Source of the DNA: Asterella californica
Taxonomy: Eukaryota; Streptophyta; Marchantiopsida; Marchantiales; Aytoniaceae
NCBI GenBank assembly: GCA_036924285.1
Contig: JAYKYS010000009.1
Coordinates: forward strand, 3,348,001 to 3,412,000
DNA: 64,000 nt
Reading direction: 5' to 3'
In this document: piece by piece, positions 21,650 through 32,384 of the stretch
How the letters are laid out: every line of letters starts with the position of its first letter
Position numbering within the stretch: position 1 is the stretch's first letter
Notes under the pieces: model-generated
Databases searched by the model: none
What the model was told of the DNA's origin: nothing
Seen by the model: the letters and a program-made list of their open reading frames with translations, nothing else
Made by a program: the position numbers and the translations under genes

Positions 21650-24600
21650 GTGGGACTCTATCTTGCTAGAAGACAGAGACCGCAACCAGAAGTTGATAAT
21701 ATACATCAGGGAGAGTTGGAAGAAGCCGCTTCCCTGCTTCCAAGAGTTTCTTGGAAGACTCGATCTTGGAAGACTGCAGTGAGTACAACAGAAAGCAGGA
21801 GAAGAAGACGTTCCGAACCTGTGATCGATTGTTTAGACATTCAGTCTACCGGATCTAGTAGTAGAAGAAGAGGGACATCTGTTCTCAGTACTCTGGTGGA
21901 TGCCTCCGACTAGAAGAAGAAGCAGAAGACGCACGGGTAAAGATCCTGAGTGGGTAAATTCACCCCAGCGAACCGCTTCTAGAGAGTAGCGGATATCCCT
22001 GAGACACCAAAGGAAAGAAGAAGAGCTCAAGAAGATCCGATCAGTAGAGTTGGAAGAGCCTTCCATCTCGAGCATAATCTTTGGCGAAGACAGAAACCAA
22101 CCGGGTGACCACGTGTATAAAGTAGATTTCGGTACTGGTTACTCGGAAGATGTCTTTCCAAGTGCGGAAGAAGCTTCTCAAGGTGAGGGAAGACTGGAGG
22201 AGATCGTTTCAGACGTCTCGGAAGATAGCAGTGATAGTAGTTCTGACTCAGAAGACGACCTTCGTGATTCAGACAGGCCTGGACCTTCGAGAAGACCATC
22301 TCCACCACCTAGACCTGAGGAAGGAAGAAGTTGGCAGTCGCATCAGCCGGCAGTCGACATGGCTTCCCACACTCGGCAGAAGTACCATCCGTACGACGAT
22401 GATGCTGACGCGGACGACTTCATCACGATGTTCGAGACCATCTCTAGATCCAACAAGGAAGACGCTGATGTCGACAGACTCCGGGTATTTCCTAGTTTGA
22501 TCGTAGGGAAGGGGAGGAAATGGATGAGTAAGATGTTGGATGATGGTGTAGTAATGGCCGCCTGGGCAACTCTGAAGGCAGCTTTTCTGAAGAGGTTTAG
22601 AGGAGTGGGCTATGATCTGATGACCCTCATAGAACTTCAGAGACTCGAACGGAAGAAGAAAGAGACACTGCGGGATTACACCGAGAGGTTTGAAGACCTC
22701 CTGGATCACATTCCTCAGAACCAAGGAAGACCCGGTTACTGTGCTCAGCAAGCCGTGGACTGGTACTTGGGAGGATTGTCTCAAGATATGGAATTGTACT
22801 GCAGAAGAGGAGGAAGTGATGATTTAGTAGAAGTACAGAAGTATGCCGAGCAGTATGAAACCTCGAGCATCACTCGAAATATGACGAAAGACAGAGGGAA
22901 GACCTCGAAGAAGTCCAAGAAGTCGAAGAAGTCTTCTAGGAAGTCCAAGTCCACTGAAACTGATAACAGCGATTCGGAAGTATCTTCTGCTTCTGAAGAG
23001 TCTACGGTCGAAAGTTCAGAATCCGAATCTGAACAAGAGAAGAAGACGCGGAAGAAGAAGAAGGAGAAGACGCGAGCAAGGGAGGAAGTTGTGCAGAAGA
23101 TGCCTCAGACTCAGATCATTCAGTCTGCACCTGATCTCCGCATCGATGAGGTTCTGAAGCAGTTTGCCGACCTGAAAGTTCATCTTCTGAACCAGAAGGA
23201 CAAGCGAAAGCCACCTACGGCTTCCCGGTGTCGGAGTGTAATCCGTCTACCTAGGAAAACGCCGGGCTTCTGGATGTGGTTGTTCACTCAAGAGGTTGGC
23301 TTTCAGGTCACAATAGGGCTATAAACACTCACACAGATGTGTAAGATATAGTAATATACCCAGAAGGCGAAATTCAGGTCTAGCTGGCAGTAATAGGATT
23401 CGGCGGTGAACTTTGACACTCACGGATAGGAAAACTATGAAGGTTTAGACCTCTAAACTTCCCCTACATGCAAATGAGGTACTACTGAACTCACAGACGA
23501 AATTTCAGCCTGAGATCAAATTCTGACACGGAGATATGAACAAAAAGGTTTTGAGCAAGAAAACTACGGCAATTTCTGGTACCTAGCTGGCTATTTCAAC
23601 CTATAACAGGAGTTTGGCTCGATCAATTTCGAAGTTTCTTACAGGATTTGCAGTCTACAGGGTGCTAAACATCCCTGTGAAGTTGGGACTCCTGAATGTA
23701 CACAGAACTGTAGATCTCCTCCTCTGAAGTCGCTGCTCTAGATTAAGAGCTTTTCAGACTCCCTCAGCTTCAGCGGCCGCCCTGAATTACTCAGTTGCTC
23801 AATCGATATGAAACTTTTTGTGAAATCGTAGCCCTGCTGGCGGAGAACACAACCTCGAAGTTTTGAAGCAATTTCCTCAAATCTGCTGCGAGTGACACTG
23901 AAAACCCTAAATCCAACCAAAATGATTCAATTCTAGCACAATCCGAACTTCAATTGCTCCGTCTTTATTGACTCAAATCGATCGAAATTTTCACTGGTAG
24001 TGCTTGGCATGATGAGACCTCTCTCCCTGTGCTCTCAGATTTCGAAGATCCCTCATCAAATGCTCGAACTCCACTCTAGAGCTCTGTTTCTAAATTTAGA
24101 GTTTAACAAAAGACAAAAATGGACCAATGGGAGTTCATAGCTCCACTTGGTTGTCCTTTAGTACCCTAAACCACGTGGCAACTTAGTTTTACTCATAGGC
24201 TACCACGTCAAGCCCCCTAGAGTGCCAGCGTAAAACTTAAATTACTTAAAACGACACGCAGCCCCGAAAAATAACTTAAATCAGCTAGAAAGCGTGCATG
24301 GGCGACACGCAAATACAACCCATGAGCTTAAGCCCTATCAACATGGTAATCAACCTACTGACTCAAAATAGTGTTAACACCGTATGCAAAGGTGTCAAAC
24401 ATATACATAAGCGGCTAGAAGTAATATAAGCTAACTTCTAGAACTACTAAACTCGAGCGTCAGAGTAGAAGTTAAGCATGTAGTCGCCAAGTAGCGCGAC
24501 ACCGGCCAAACCTTTGGTGCAACCTTTGTAACTCTTCCGGACACACCAAAGATCAGTGTACGCAGGACCAAGCTGTCAACTGGGCAGGATGGGAAGAAGA

Positions 24601-26118
24601 CGATGAGGGATATCTACACGATCCGAGTGGAGAAACCTACTATAGGATCGAGACGATACAACCCTTCACTCCTACGCCTCCCGCCCAATATAATCGTTAT
24701 GTACCTATGGATAGAGCTAACAATGTACAGACCAGGACACCCTGGCAACCTTCTTCATCACAACGACCTCTCAACCCTCCTCCTGGAGCATGCAATAATT
24801 GTGGAGAGACAGGACACTGGTGGTCCACTTGTCCTCATCCGAGAAGACAGATTGGACAAGTGCCCTTGTGTGGGAACTGTAAGGAAGCCGGTCATTTCAC
24901 AAGGAATTGTCCTCAAACCTTACGGCCACGACAAATGGTTAGATTTGCAGAGACCACGCCTCCTGCAGAATCTGCATCATCTTCTAAACTCGAGTTAGCA
25001 GTGGTACAACACATCACGGTAGAAGAAGAAGACCCTGAGGATTGTACGGATTGTCTCTATATCGAGGAAGACGAACCGGACCCCGGGAAGCGCGAAGGAA
25101 AGGAACCCCAGCTGCAGAAGACGACTGTAGCTCAGAAGACGAAGTTACTTGAGGCAGCTTCTTCTTTCACTTTGGCGGATGGCACTATTTGGAGCCCTAG
25201 CCCGGATTCAGACAGTTGGCCTCCTGAAGAAGTCTTGGACGAAGCGGTGTTCAAGGTAAGTACAAGAAGCAAAGGGAAGTTAGAATCTCGTCAGAAGGAG
25301 ATCAAGAAGAAGAAGCAGCGAAAGGAGAGGCCATCTTCTCCTGAGCGGCCGTCTTCTCCTACTTACGACCGAGAAGATCCGAAGTACTTTACTCCTGACA
25401 TTAGACAAGAAGTTGAAGCGATCATGCACGAAGAGCTGGAGAAGAGACGGAAGATAGTACAGCAGCTTCCTACACCGACTACGGCAGTCCCTGTCTCACG
25501 GGAACAGCCTCCAGTCGAGGGAAGACACTCTTCTGGTCTTCCACCCACGGAAGCAGCCACTACATCTTCTTTGTTGGAAACAACAGTCACTCTTATGAAA
25601 AGATCTCCTTGCGACTTCTTGCGAGACTTGTGGAATCAGAAGGCGGATGTAACCTTCCAACAGATGTTGGATGACAACGCTGGTTATAGGAAGTTGTTAC
25701 AATCTGTTCTTCGAGGATCAAGGAAGAGGAGGACAGCTAAACTTCCCAAGAGCAGCCCGATCCTAAGGATAGAGCATGAGGACTTGGGAGCCCCAGAACT
25801 TGATATGGAGATCCATGGCTGTCTTCTGAAGAAGGTACCCATTGATTCCGGCTCCGGAGTTAACATCATGCGGAAGAAACGGCGCATGCCCTAGACTTCA
25901 CTGAGTTCCAGCCTACTCCGAGAATCCTCAAAATGGCGGACCAGACCAGAAGACGACCTTTGGGGCAACTGAAAGATGTCTTAATGGTAATTGGGGGAGT
26001 ATCTTTTTACCTCACCTACATCATTTTACGACCTGTAGCTAAGGTTGGATATCAGGTGCTGATAGGAAGACCATGGCTGTATGCTGCAAATGTAAATACC
26101 GACTAGAGAAGGCATCGT
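21650..26118 (+). pseudogene. Gag-protease of family B, split by a solo LTR
   Basis: The gag N-terminus starts at about ATG 21650 (basic, Arg/Ser-rich) with stops and a frame change before 22050. From 22050 the frame is open with a gag core: DDFITMFETISRS, then AAWATLKAAFLKRFRG and ETLRDYTERFEDLLDHI. A Lys/Ser/Glu-rich tail follows to 23228. There a family A solo LTR is inserted. The same frame resumes at 24506 with three C-x2-C-x4-H-x4-C knuckles (24518-24559, and two between about 24790 and 24920), then a long acidic spacer and the protease with catalytic IDSGSGVNIM near 25840-25870. A 1-nt frameshift follows at about 25869, then a TAG at 26104-26106. Gag packages RNA; protease cleaves the polyprotein. 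This copy is dead. Confidence 0.85.
23229..24501 (-). mobile_element. Family A solo LTR, copy A3, inside family B gag
   Basis: Plus strand starts TGTCGGAG at 23229 and ends GCGCGACA at 24501, flanked by a perfect 4-bp TSD CCGG (23225-23228 and 24502-24505). It aligns with the LTR of the A1 element in the same orientation, for example a shared GCGGCCGCCCTGAATTACTC block (about 23774 here, 35547 there), but is clearly more diverged. No internal sequence is attached, so it formed by LTR recombination. Removing it and one TSD copy joins the two gag halves in frame. Confidence 0.88.
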
Positions 26119-28361
26119 TTGAGATTTCTCAATCCTACACCCAAGCCAGGTGAGAAGACTAAGGTCTCGCTTCCTTGGATCAAGATTGGACACCAAGGTG
26201 AAACTCTGTCTACAACAGAGGGGTACACATCAGAAGACTCAGCTGCGTCTTCTGACAGTGATGAACGGTATAATGAGTTTGTGGTGAATAACTTGTGTAC
26301 TACAGAAGTAGCAGAGAGAGCAGAAGATGTGATCTGTGGATACATTGAGTGCTACGAGATTGCGGAAGAAGAGCTTCCAGAAGACGAGAGTATCTCTTCT
26401 CTTCGGAAGATCCGACAGTTGGTCTTCCAGAAGACGAAAGTATCGTCTTCCCTTCGGAAGATCCGACAGTTGGTCTTCCAGAAGACGAATCTGAACTGGA
26501 AGAAGCTCCCAAATCGGAATACTTTGGTGCCAGTGAGTACAGTCACACTGAAGGAATGATAAACCCGGATGATCTTCAAGAAATGGAGGTTGCTCCCGAG
26601 AAGAAGCTGAAGCTTTCCAAGGTGATCGAGGGCCAGCAGTTGGAAGACTTTCGAGAACTTCTGACGGAGTTCCAGGACGTCTTCGCATGGATCATAGATG
26701 ACATGAAAGGCATACGTCGAGAGTTGGGAGAGCATCGCATTGACTTGCTGGAGGGCGTTGTTCCCGCACGGCAGAGGCAGTATCGGCTCAACCCCAAGTA
26801 CTCGCTTCTGGTGAAGGACCAGATCGACCAATACCTGAAGGCAGGAGTCATCTTCCCAGTGCTCAGCAGTGAGTGGGTAGCTCCTATCGTCATCGTGTCG
26901 AAGAAGCAGATAGGGAAGATTCGAGTGTGTCAGGACTTCCGAAAGCTGAACTTGGCCACAAAGAAGGATCATCATCCTTTACCATTCACCGACTCTGTGT
27001 TAGACCAGGTAGCAGGACATGAGTTCTACAACTTCCTGGATGAGTATTCTGAGTACAACCAAGTTTCAATCAGAGAAGAAGACAAGTCGAAAACCACTTT
27101 CACTATTGATTGGGGCACGTACGCGTACAATCAAATGCCGTTTGGTTTATGCAACGCACCCGCCACATTCCAGAGATTGATGATTACAATCTTCAAGGAG
27201 TATCTTCGTACTTTCATGGAGATCTTCTTGGATGACTTTTGTGTGTTTGGATCGAGAGAAGACCACTTGATATTTCTGAGGAAGTGTTTTTTGAAGTGTA
27301 GAGAACATCGTTTGGCTCTTCACCCTGAGAAGTGCTTCTTTGGTATGTCAGAGGGAATTTTTCTAGGACATAGGATCTCCAGAAGAGGTATAGAAGTCGA
27401 CTGTGCTAAGGTGGAAGTCATCATGAAACTCCACCCACCTGCTAACCTAACTCAGTTGAGAAGCTTCCTAGGCAACGTAGGATACTACAGGAGGTTTATT
27501 GACAGGTACGCAGAGGTAGCAGGAAGACTCACTAAGTTGCTGAAGAAGGACGAACCATACATTTGGTCTTTTGAGCAGCAGGAAGCATTCGAAGAAATGA
27601 AGAGGCTTCTGTCGGAATCCCCTGTCCTAAGACCACCTGATTGGAAAAGAGTCTTCCATATCTATGTGGATGTTTCTGCTTTCGCCATAGGGGTGGTGTT
27701 GAGTCAGAAAGATGAGAGGAAGAAGGATTATCCCATCTACTATGCGGGAAGACAACTCAGTGATGCAGAGAAGAAGTACTCGACAACTGAAAGGGAGTGT
27801 CTTGGCATGATTTACTCTTGTAGGAAGTTTAGACACTATCTTCTAGCCAACCCGTTTGTCTTCTATGTGGATCATTTCTCTTTGAAACATCTTGTAAAGA
27901 AAGCAGATTTGTCTGGTAGGATAGCTAGGTGGATTCTCCTACTCCAGGAATTTACTTACACAGTGGAGTACAGACCTGGAAGACAGCATGTTAATGCTGA
28001 CTACCTATCCAGATTAGAGACGGAACAACGAGAAGATGAAGTGGAAGATGAGTTCCCTGACGAGAAGTTGTTTTCAGTTTTCACAGAGACACTTTCATCT
28101 GAGGGGGGGCGTACCGCCTGCTTCCCAGAAGACGAGACTAGGTCTTCTGATCATGTCTTTGCGACTTCCACAGAAGAGTCGATCTTCAAGGACTTGAGGA
28201 AGTTCTTGAAAGACCAACAGTACCCCGAGGGATTGGATGCGGAGCAGAAGGCTGTCTTCTTACACAAGGCAGGCCCTTATGCCATCTTCCAGGGTATCCT
28301 GTTTCGGAAGGGACATGACGAGAAGCTGAAGAGATGCTTCAGACGTGCACAGAAGTGCTGA
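26119..28361 (+). pseudogene. RT-RNase H of family B (integrase missing)
   Basis: The main frame is 26349-28361 (670 codons). It carries an RT with WVAPIVIVSKK, GKIRVCQDFRKLN, HHPLPF, GLCNAPATFQR and the active site FLDDF (27225-27239, residues 293-297), then thumb-like VGYYRRFIDRYA. RNase H follows with HIYVDVSAFAIGVVLS, TTERECL and YVDHFSLKHL. This matches Tat/Athila-like plant gypsy pol. Upstream, the 26119 frame links to protease; a 50-bp versus 51-bp repeat at 26374-26474 causes the frame change. After an acidic linker and a short pre-integrase piece (ILFRKGHDEKLKRC), the frame stops at 28361 and the polypurine tract follows within 30 nt. The zinc-binding and catalytic integrase domains are absent. 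Confidence 0.88.
26374..26474 (+). repeat. Tandem 50/51-bp coding duplication upstream of RT
   Basis: Unit 1 is 26374-26423 (50 bp), unit 2 is 26424-26474 (51 bp), with a third partial unit from 26475. The peptide unit is 17 residues (PEDESIVFPSEDPTVGL). Unit 1 lacks one base, which throws protease and RT into different frames. Confidence 0.85.
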
Positions 28362-28390
28362 AACACTGATGTTTGCGGGGACGCAAACAT

Positions 28391-28405
28391 GTGAGGGTGG
28401 GCGTA
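28391..28405 (+). other. Polypurine tract of the family B element
   Basis: GTGAGGGTGGGCGTA immediately precedes the 3' LTR start TGTGGTG at 28406. It is purine-rich but not pure, and sits where plus-strand priming should occur. Confidence 0.65.
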
Positions 28406-29627
28406 TGTGGTGCGCACAAATTACAGGATTCACGAATTTTTAAAATTTTTAAGATTAATAACTTGTTTATATAACTGAAGAAATGTTGTTACTTAAGATT
28501 ACTGCTTCCTTAGAAGGAAGATGATCTTATGAGCTTTTTGTAATACGAAGTTGACTTCTTCGGAAGACGACCGTCTTCCGAAGAGCGTCTTCTCAGTTGC
28601 GTCTTCGGAAGACGGAAAGACCGCGGAAGGCATCCATCTTTCGGAAGACAGCGACCGCGAAGGCCTAACCACGGCTTTTTCAGTAAAGGAGTAGTTGTAC
28701 CTACTGGGTCGCACCGAACAGGTAGGTAGGTTAGGTAAGTCACCTAGGGTCGAAACTCCTAAACTGCGGGGAAGATACAGGAAGCGCATTAGTGGATTCT
28801 CAGCTTCCCGCAGCAGGAGCGCTCTTGGTGGAGAAGATCGATTTCAGAGTGATTGATTTGAGAGAAGGAAATCAGCGGGGTGGAATGAGGATAGGATCGA
28901 TTAGAAGCTAGAAGCGAGGTGAGGTCGAATTGCTGAAGCACGGAAGGCAGGAAGCGAAGGCGTTTTCTGTGAGCTCCCGAGAAGCTGACATTGGAGGGTA
29001 GCTGAGTAGAATCAAAGGTGATTGAGGCGTGGCCAGAAACTGTCAGCGGAAGCAGCCGTGTGGAGTCGCATTGGAGCTAGGACCAGAGCCAGAAGCGCGC
29101 AGAAGGTCGAAGGCAACTCGGGAAGCAGAAGAAGACTGTAGAGGTTCTTCACACGTTCTTTCCCCTTCTCACTTCTTCTCACCCTTGTGTGGTATCCCCC
29201 GCGCTTCCCCGGTTGATCGATTACCCCCATCCCCATTTCTTCCTATTGTGACATTGGGTGCGGAAGCGCTGCCCAATTTTTGTCAGACATCTTCCTACTT
29301 CTTCCTGAGTTCAATTCGAGCTTCCCTACCCATCGTCCCCAAATTGACAATCCCAGCTATCAATTTCCCTATCCTACCCACCTGCAAGGTGGGTTGTCTT
29401 CTTGGTAATCCATGCGAGGCCTTGCTTAGATAGGATTGTTTAGATAGAGCTCGGAAGACGAGAGCTATCTAGGAAGTACTGTTAGAATCCCGGAAGATGG
29501 AGTAGTTGTCTTCTGGAAGACTAGTTTCATCTTCTGAGAAATAGAAGCTAGACTGTAGGCACTTGGGAAGGACTGAACCTTCCGTTCATAGTAGGTGCTT
29601 GTGGCTTAGTGCAACAGATCTTCCAGT

Positions 29628-31451
29628 ATGACGATGCATCCTCGAGGGTTGGTGTTACCAGCAGCAGAGTTGGCAGAGGCCACACCCTTCCTCAAGGAGT
29701 TGGGTCTCGATTTCTTCCTATGGGATTGGAACCTCGCAGACCAGGGACTTCTGGAGGAGGTGTGGGCAGCGTTACCACCTCGCAACCGTGTACCTGCGAA
29801 GGCAGGAATAGCTCGAGGAAGACCATCTTCTTGGACTGAAGATTGGTGGTGCAGGGCTTTCCACAGGCCAGACTCCGAGGACCGAGGGTACTGATTTGAG
29901 AAGAAGATTTTGCCCAGGGTCGTGAGCGCGTGGCATGTGCCTGGGAGCACCACTTGTCTTTTCGTGGAAGATAGGCAGGGTAGGAATGGGTGGAAGATCG
30001 AATCTTACCGGGAGCCGAAGAAGCGACTTCTGGCGAAGCTGTTTCTGCATCTCTTCCCCAAGGGGAAAGCGCAAAAGACGAGGTACCTGAGAGATCAGGA
30101 CGTAGAGTTCTTGGAAGCAATGTGGGATAATAGAGTACCCATCTACAAGGGCGTATACGTCCACAACTATGTACAGATGGAGCTAGCGTACTTGGGTACC
30201 CCGACGAGGACACTTGACACCCTTCCTCTTGTACGTAGCCATGAGGGATCTTAGGGGAGATCAGCTGGCAGAGTATGGACCAACAGGGCAACAAGAGGTG
30301 AAGGAGGAGACCTCGGAAGACGATGACCGAGCAGCAGCCGCAACGCCCCCTCCCACTCTGATGCCACAGCTGAGGCCCGGCTCTCACCAGAAGACGCTTC
30401 TGGTGAGGGAAGACGAGTCTAATGGGTCGGAAGACGTCACGCCACCGAGGAAGATGGGTCCTAGAAGTGTACCTAGGAAGCCCACCTCCCTCATTCATTC
30501 AGGATATGAGTCCGACTCGGAAGAAGAACTGCTGAGTACCAGATCGGAGCAGAAGACTGCTTCTGCAACACCTGGGAGTCTTCTGAAGACTCCAGAAGAC
30601 AAGAGAAGAAGGGATACTCCCACTGCGATGCGGGGAAGCGCAGTGAAGAAAACCGCTCATGCCATGAGGGATCTTCCACCCCGGAAGATGAGAAGAGTAG
30701 CTTCTTCTCGTGCACAGAAGATGAAGGTCATTGTGGTGGAAGAGGCTTCTTTGCCTCTGGAAGACGAGGTCGACACCTCAGAGCAAGTAATAGAGATGAA
30801 CTTGTCTTCCGCAGGAAGAAGACTGGAAGAGTTCAGCGCCTTCTTCCACAAGGAGATCCAGCCAGCTATGGAGTTGCTGGAGAAGAGAGCGAAGGCACAA
30901 GAGAGGCCCTTGCAACCTAGATTCGGTCTGCGCACCTTGCTGCTACAGGAAGAAGACCAGAAGAAGACGGAGTCGCTGGAAGCTAGTCTAGTCTAAACAC
31001 TCTATGGTCTTCCCTCGCTTCCGACACCTGCAACTGCATCTTCTCAAGCTCCAGCACCATCGACTGGATCCGAAATGGAGAAGGAGGAGTTCGACCTTGC
31101 TGTGCACTTGGTAGTGACAGCGTTGGAAGCCGAGAAGACTCCAGAAGACGCCCCGGAAGACAAGAAGACGAGCCGTCTTCTCAGGTATTCCGCGTGGAGG
31201 AAGCGACTTCCTCGGACCCCTATGAGGACGCCATGGTCCCTAGTCCCGCACCAGTGCCTCAGAAGATGAAGGAAGCACCGGTCGACTCCGCTTCCCAGAA
31301 GACGTTTCTATCTTCCGAAGCAGAATCCGAAGCCGAGGAAGACGCAGCAACAAGGTCAGCGAAGAACGATGAGGAGGAAGCCATCTCAGTGACACCCGAG
31401 GTAACTGCAGGGCTTTCTAGCTTATCAGAAGCCGCGTTAGGAGCTCGATAG
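29628..31451 (+). pseudogene. LTR-embedded coiled-coil ORF, copy B3 (in the 3' LTR)
   Basis: ATG 29628 opens the same N-terminal domain as B2 and stays in one frame to 30254, with one stop (TGA 29892-29894; the 5' LTR has TAG at the equivalent codon). A small deletion near 30220 shifts it to the frame 30214-30996, which reads through the position where B2 has TAG. The coiled coil is then lost by a deletion at about 30987. C-terminal pieces follow at 31075-31269 and, in another frame, to 31451. The N-terminal domain and linker are almost identical to B2. Truncated, so not functional as it stands. Confidence 0.65.
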
Positions 31452-32124
31452 GAACAGATCAAGTAGAGATTGCCACCGAGCAATCAGAGTAGATAGTAAT
31501 TGAAGTGACAACTCCAAATTTAGTAGGATCAAACATGCTATCTTAAGAGTGGCAGTTTTCCATGTAAAATTAGTTAGGATACCATGTGGCAGCATAGGTA
31601 GCGTAGGAGCAACAAAGTGGATGGCTCCGGAAGACTCCGGAAGACGCCCCGGAAGACAGGAAGACGAGCCGTCTTCCCAGGTATTCCGCGTGGAGGAAGC
31701 GACTTCCCCGGACCCCTATGAGGACGCCATGGTCCCTAGTCCCGCACCAGTGCCTCAGAAGATGAAGGAAGCACCGGTCGACTTCACTTCTCAGAAGACG
31801 CTTCTGTCTTCCGAAGCAGAAGCCGAAGCCGAGGAAGACGCAGCAGCAGCGACAGCAGGGCCAACGAAGAACGATGAGGAGGAAGCCACCTCAGTGACAC
31901 CCGAGGTAACTGCAGGGCTTTCTAGCAAGCCGCGTCAGGAGCTCGATAGGAGCAGATCAGGTAGAGATTGCCACCGAGCAATCAGAGTAGATAGTAACTG
32001 AAGTGACAACTCCAAATTTAGTAGGATCGAACATGCTATCTTAAGAGTGGCAGTTTTCCATATAAAATTAGTTAGGATACCATGTGGCAGCATAGGTAGC
32101 GTAGGAGCAACAAAGTGGATGGCT
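31129..32124 (+). repeat. Tandem duplication of about 497 bp in the 3' LTR
   Basis: The C-terminal part of the ORF and the sequence after it appear twice in direct orientation, with a junction near 31626 (AGTGGATGGCT then CCGGAAGAC). Homologous GAAGACGCCCC strings start at 31144 and 31640. The second copy has extra small insertions in the Ala-rich stretch. The other LTRs have one copy. Confidence 0.8.
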
Positions 32125-32353
32125 AATTAGGAAGGGGAACCGCTTGCATGTGGGGTGACAACCTCCTGTCAGCGCCTCTCTCTCCCTGGTGGTCGTTCCC
32201 TCTGGTTCTCATGGCAGCGACATAAGTAGGATCGAAAGTAGGAAATAAGGGTTCGGTAGAGTTCTGTAGCGACTGCACACACACATCGATTCTATGGTGC
32301 AGGCAGACTAGACACACTTGAGAGAAGACACATGATAGACAGTTCTTCGCACA

Positions 32354-32384
32354 CTACACCCGTTGTTGGAAACAACGGGTGTAG
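32354..32384 (+). repeat. Perfect 14-bp hairpin in the 3' LTR
   Basis: Same 14-bp arms and 3-nt loop as 20275-20305, at the equivalent LTR position, so it predates insertion of this element. Confidence 0.8.

Noticed and set aside
24602..24998. 131-aa ORF overlapping the family B zinc knuckles
   Set aside because: It is in another frame from the three clear C-x2-C-x4-H-x4-C knuckles, so it is a shadow.
29692..30498. 268-aa minus-strand ORF (and similar antisense ORFs at 18493-19526 and 22269-22784)
   Set aside because: They are antisense shadows of the LTR ORF or gag. GAAGAC-rich DNA has few stops on either strand, and the frames carry no domain order.
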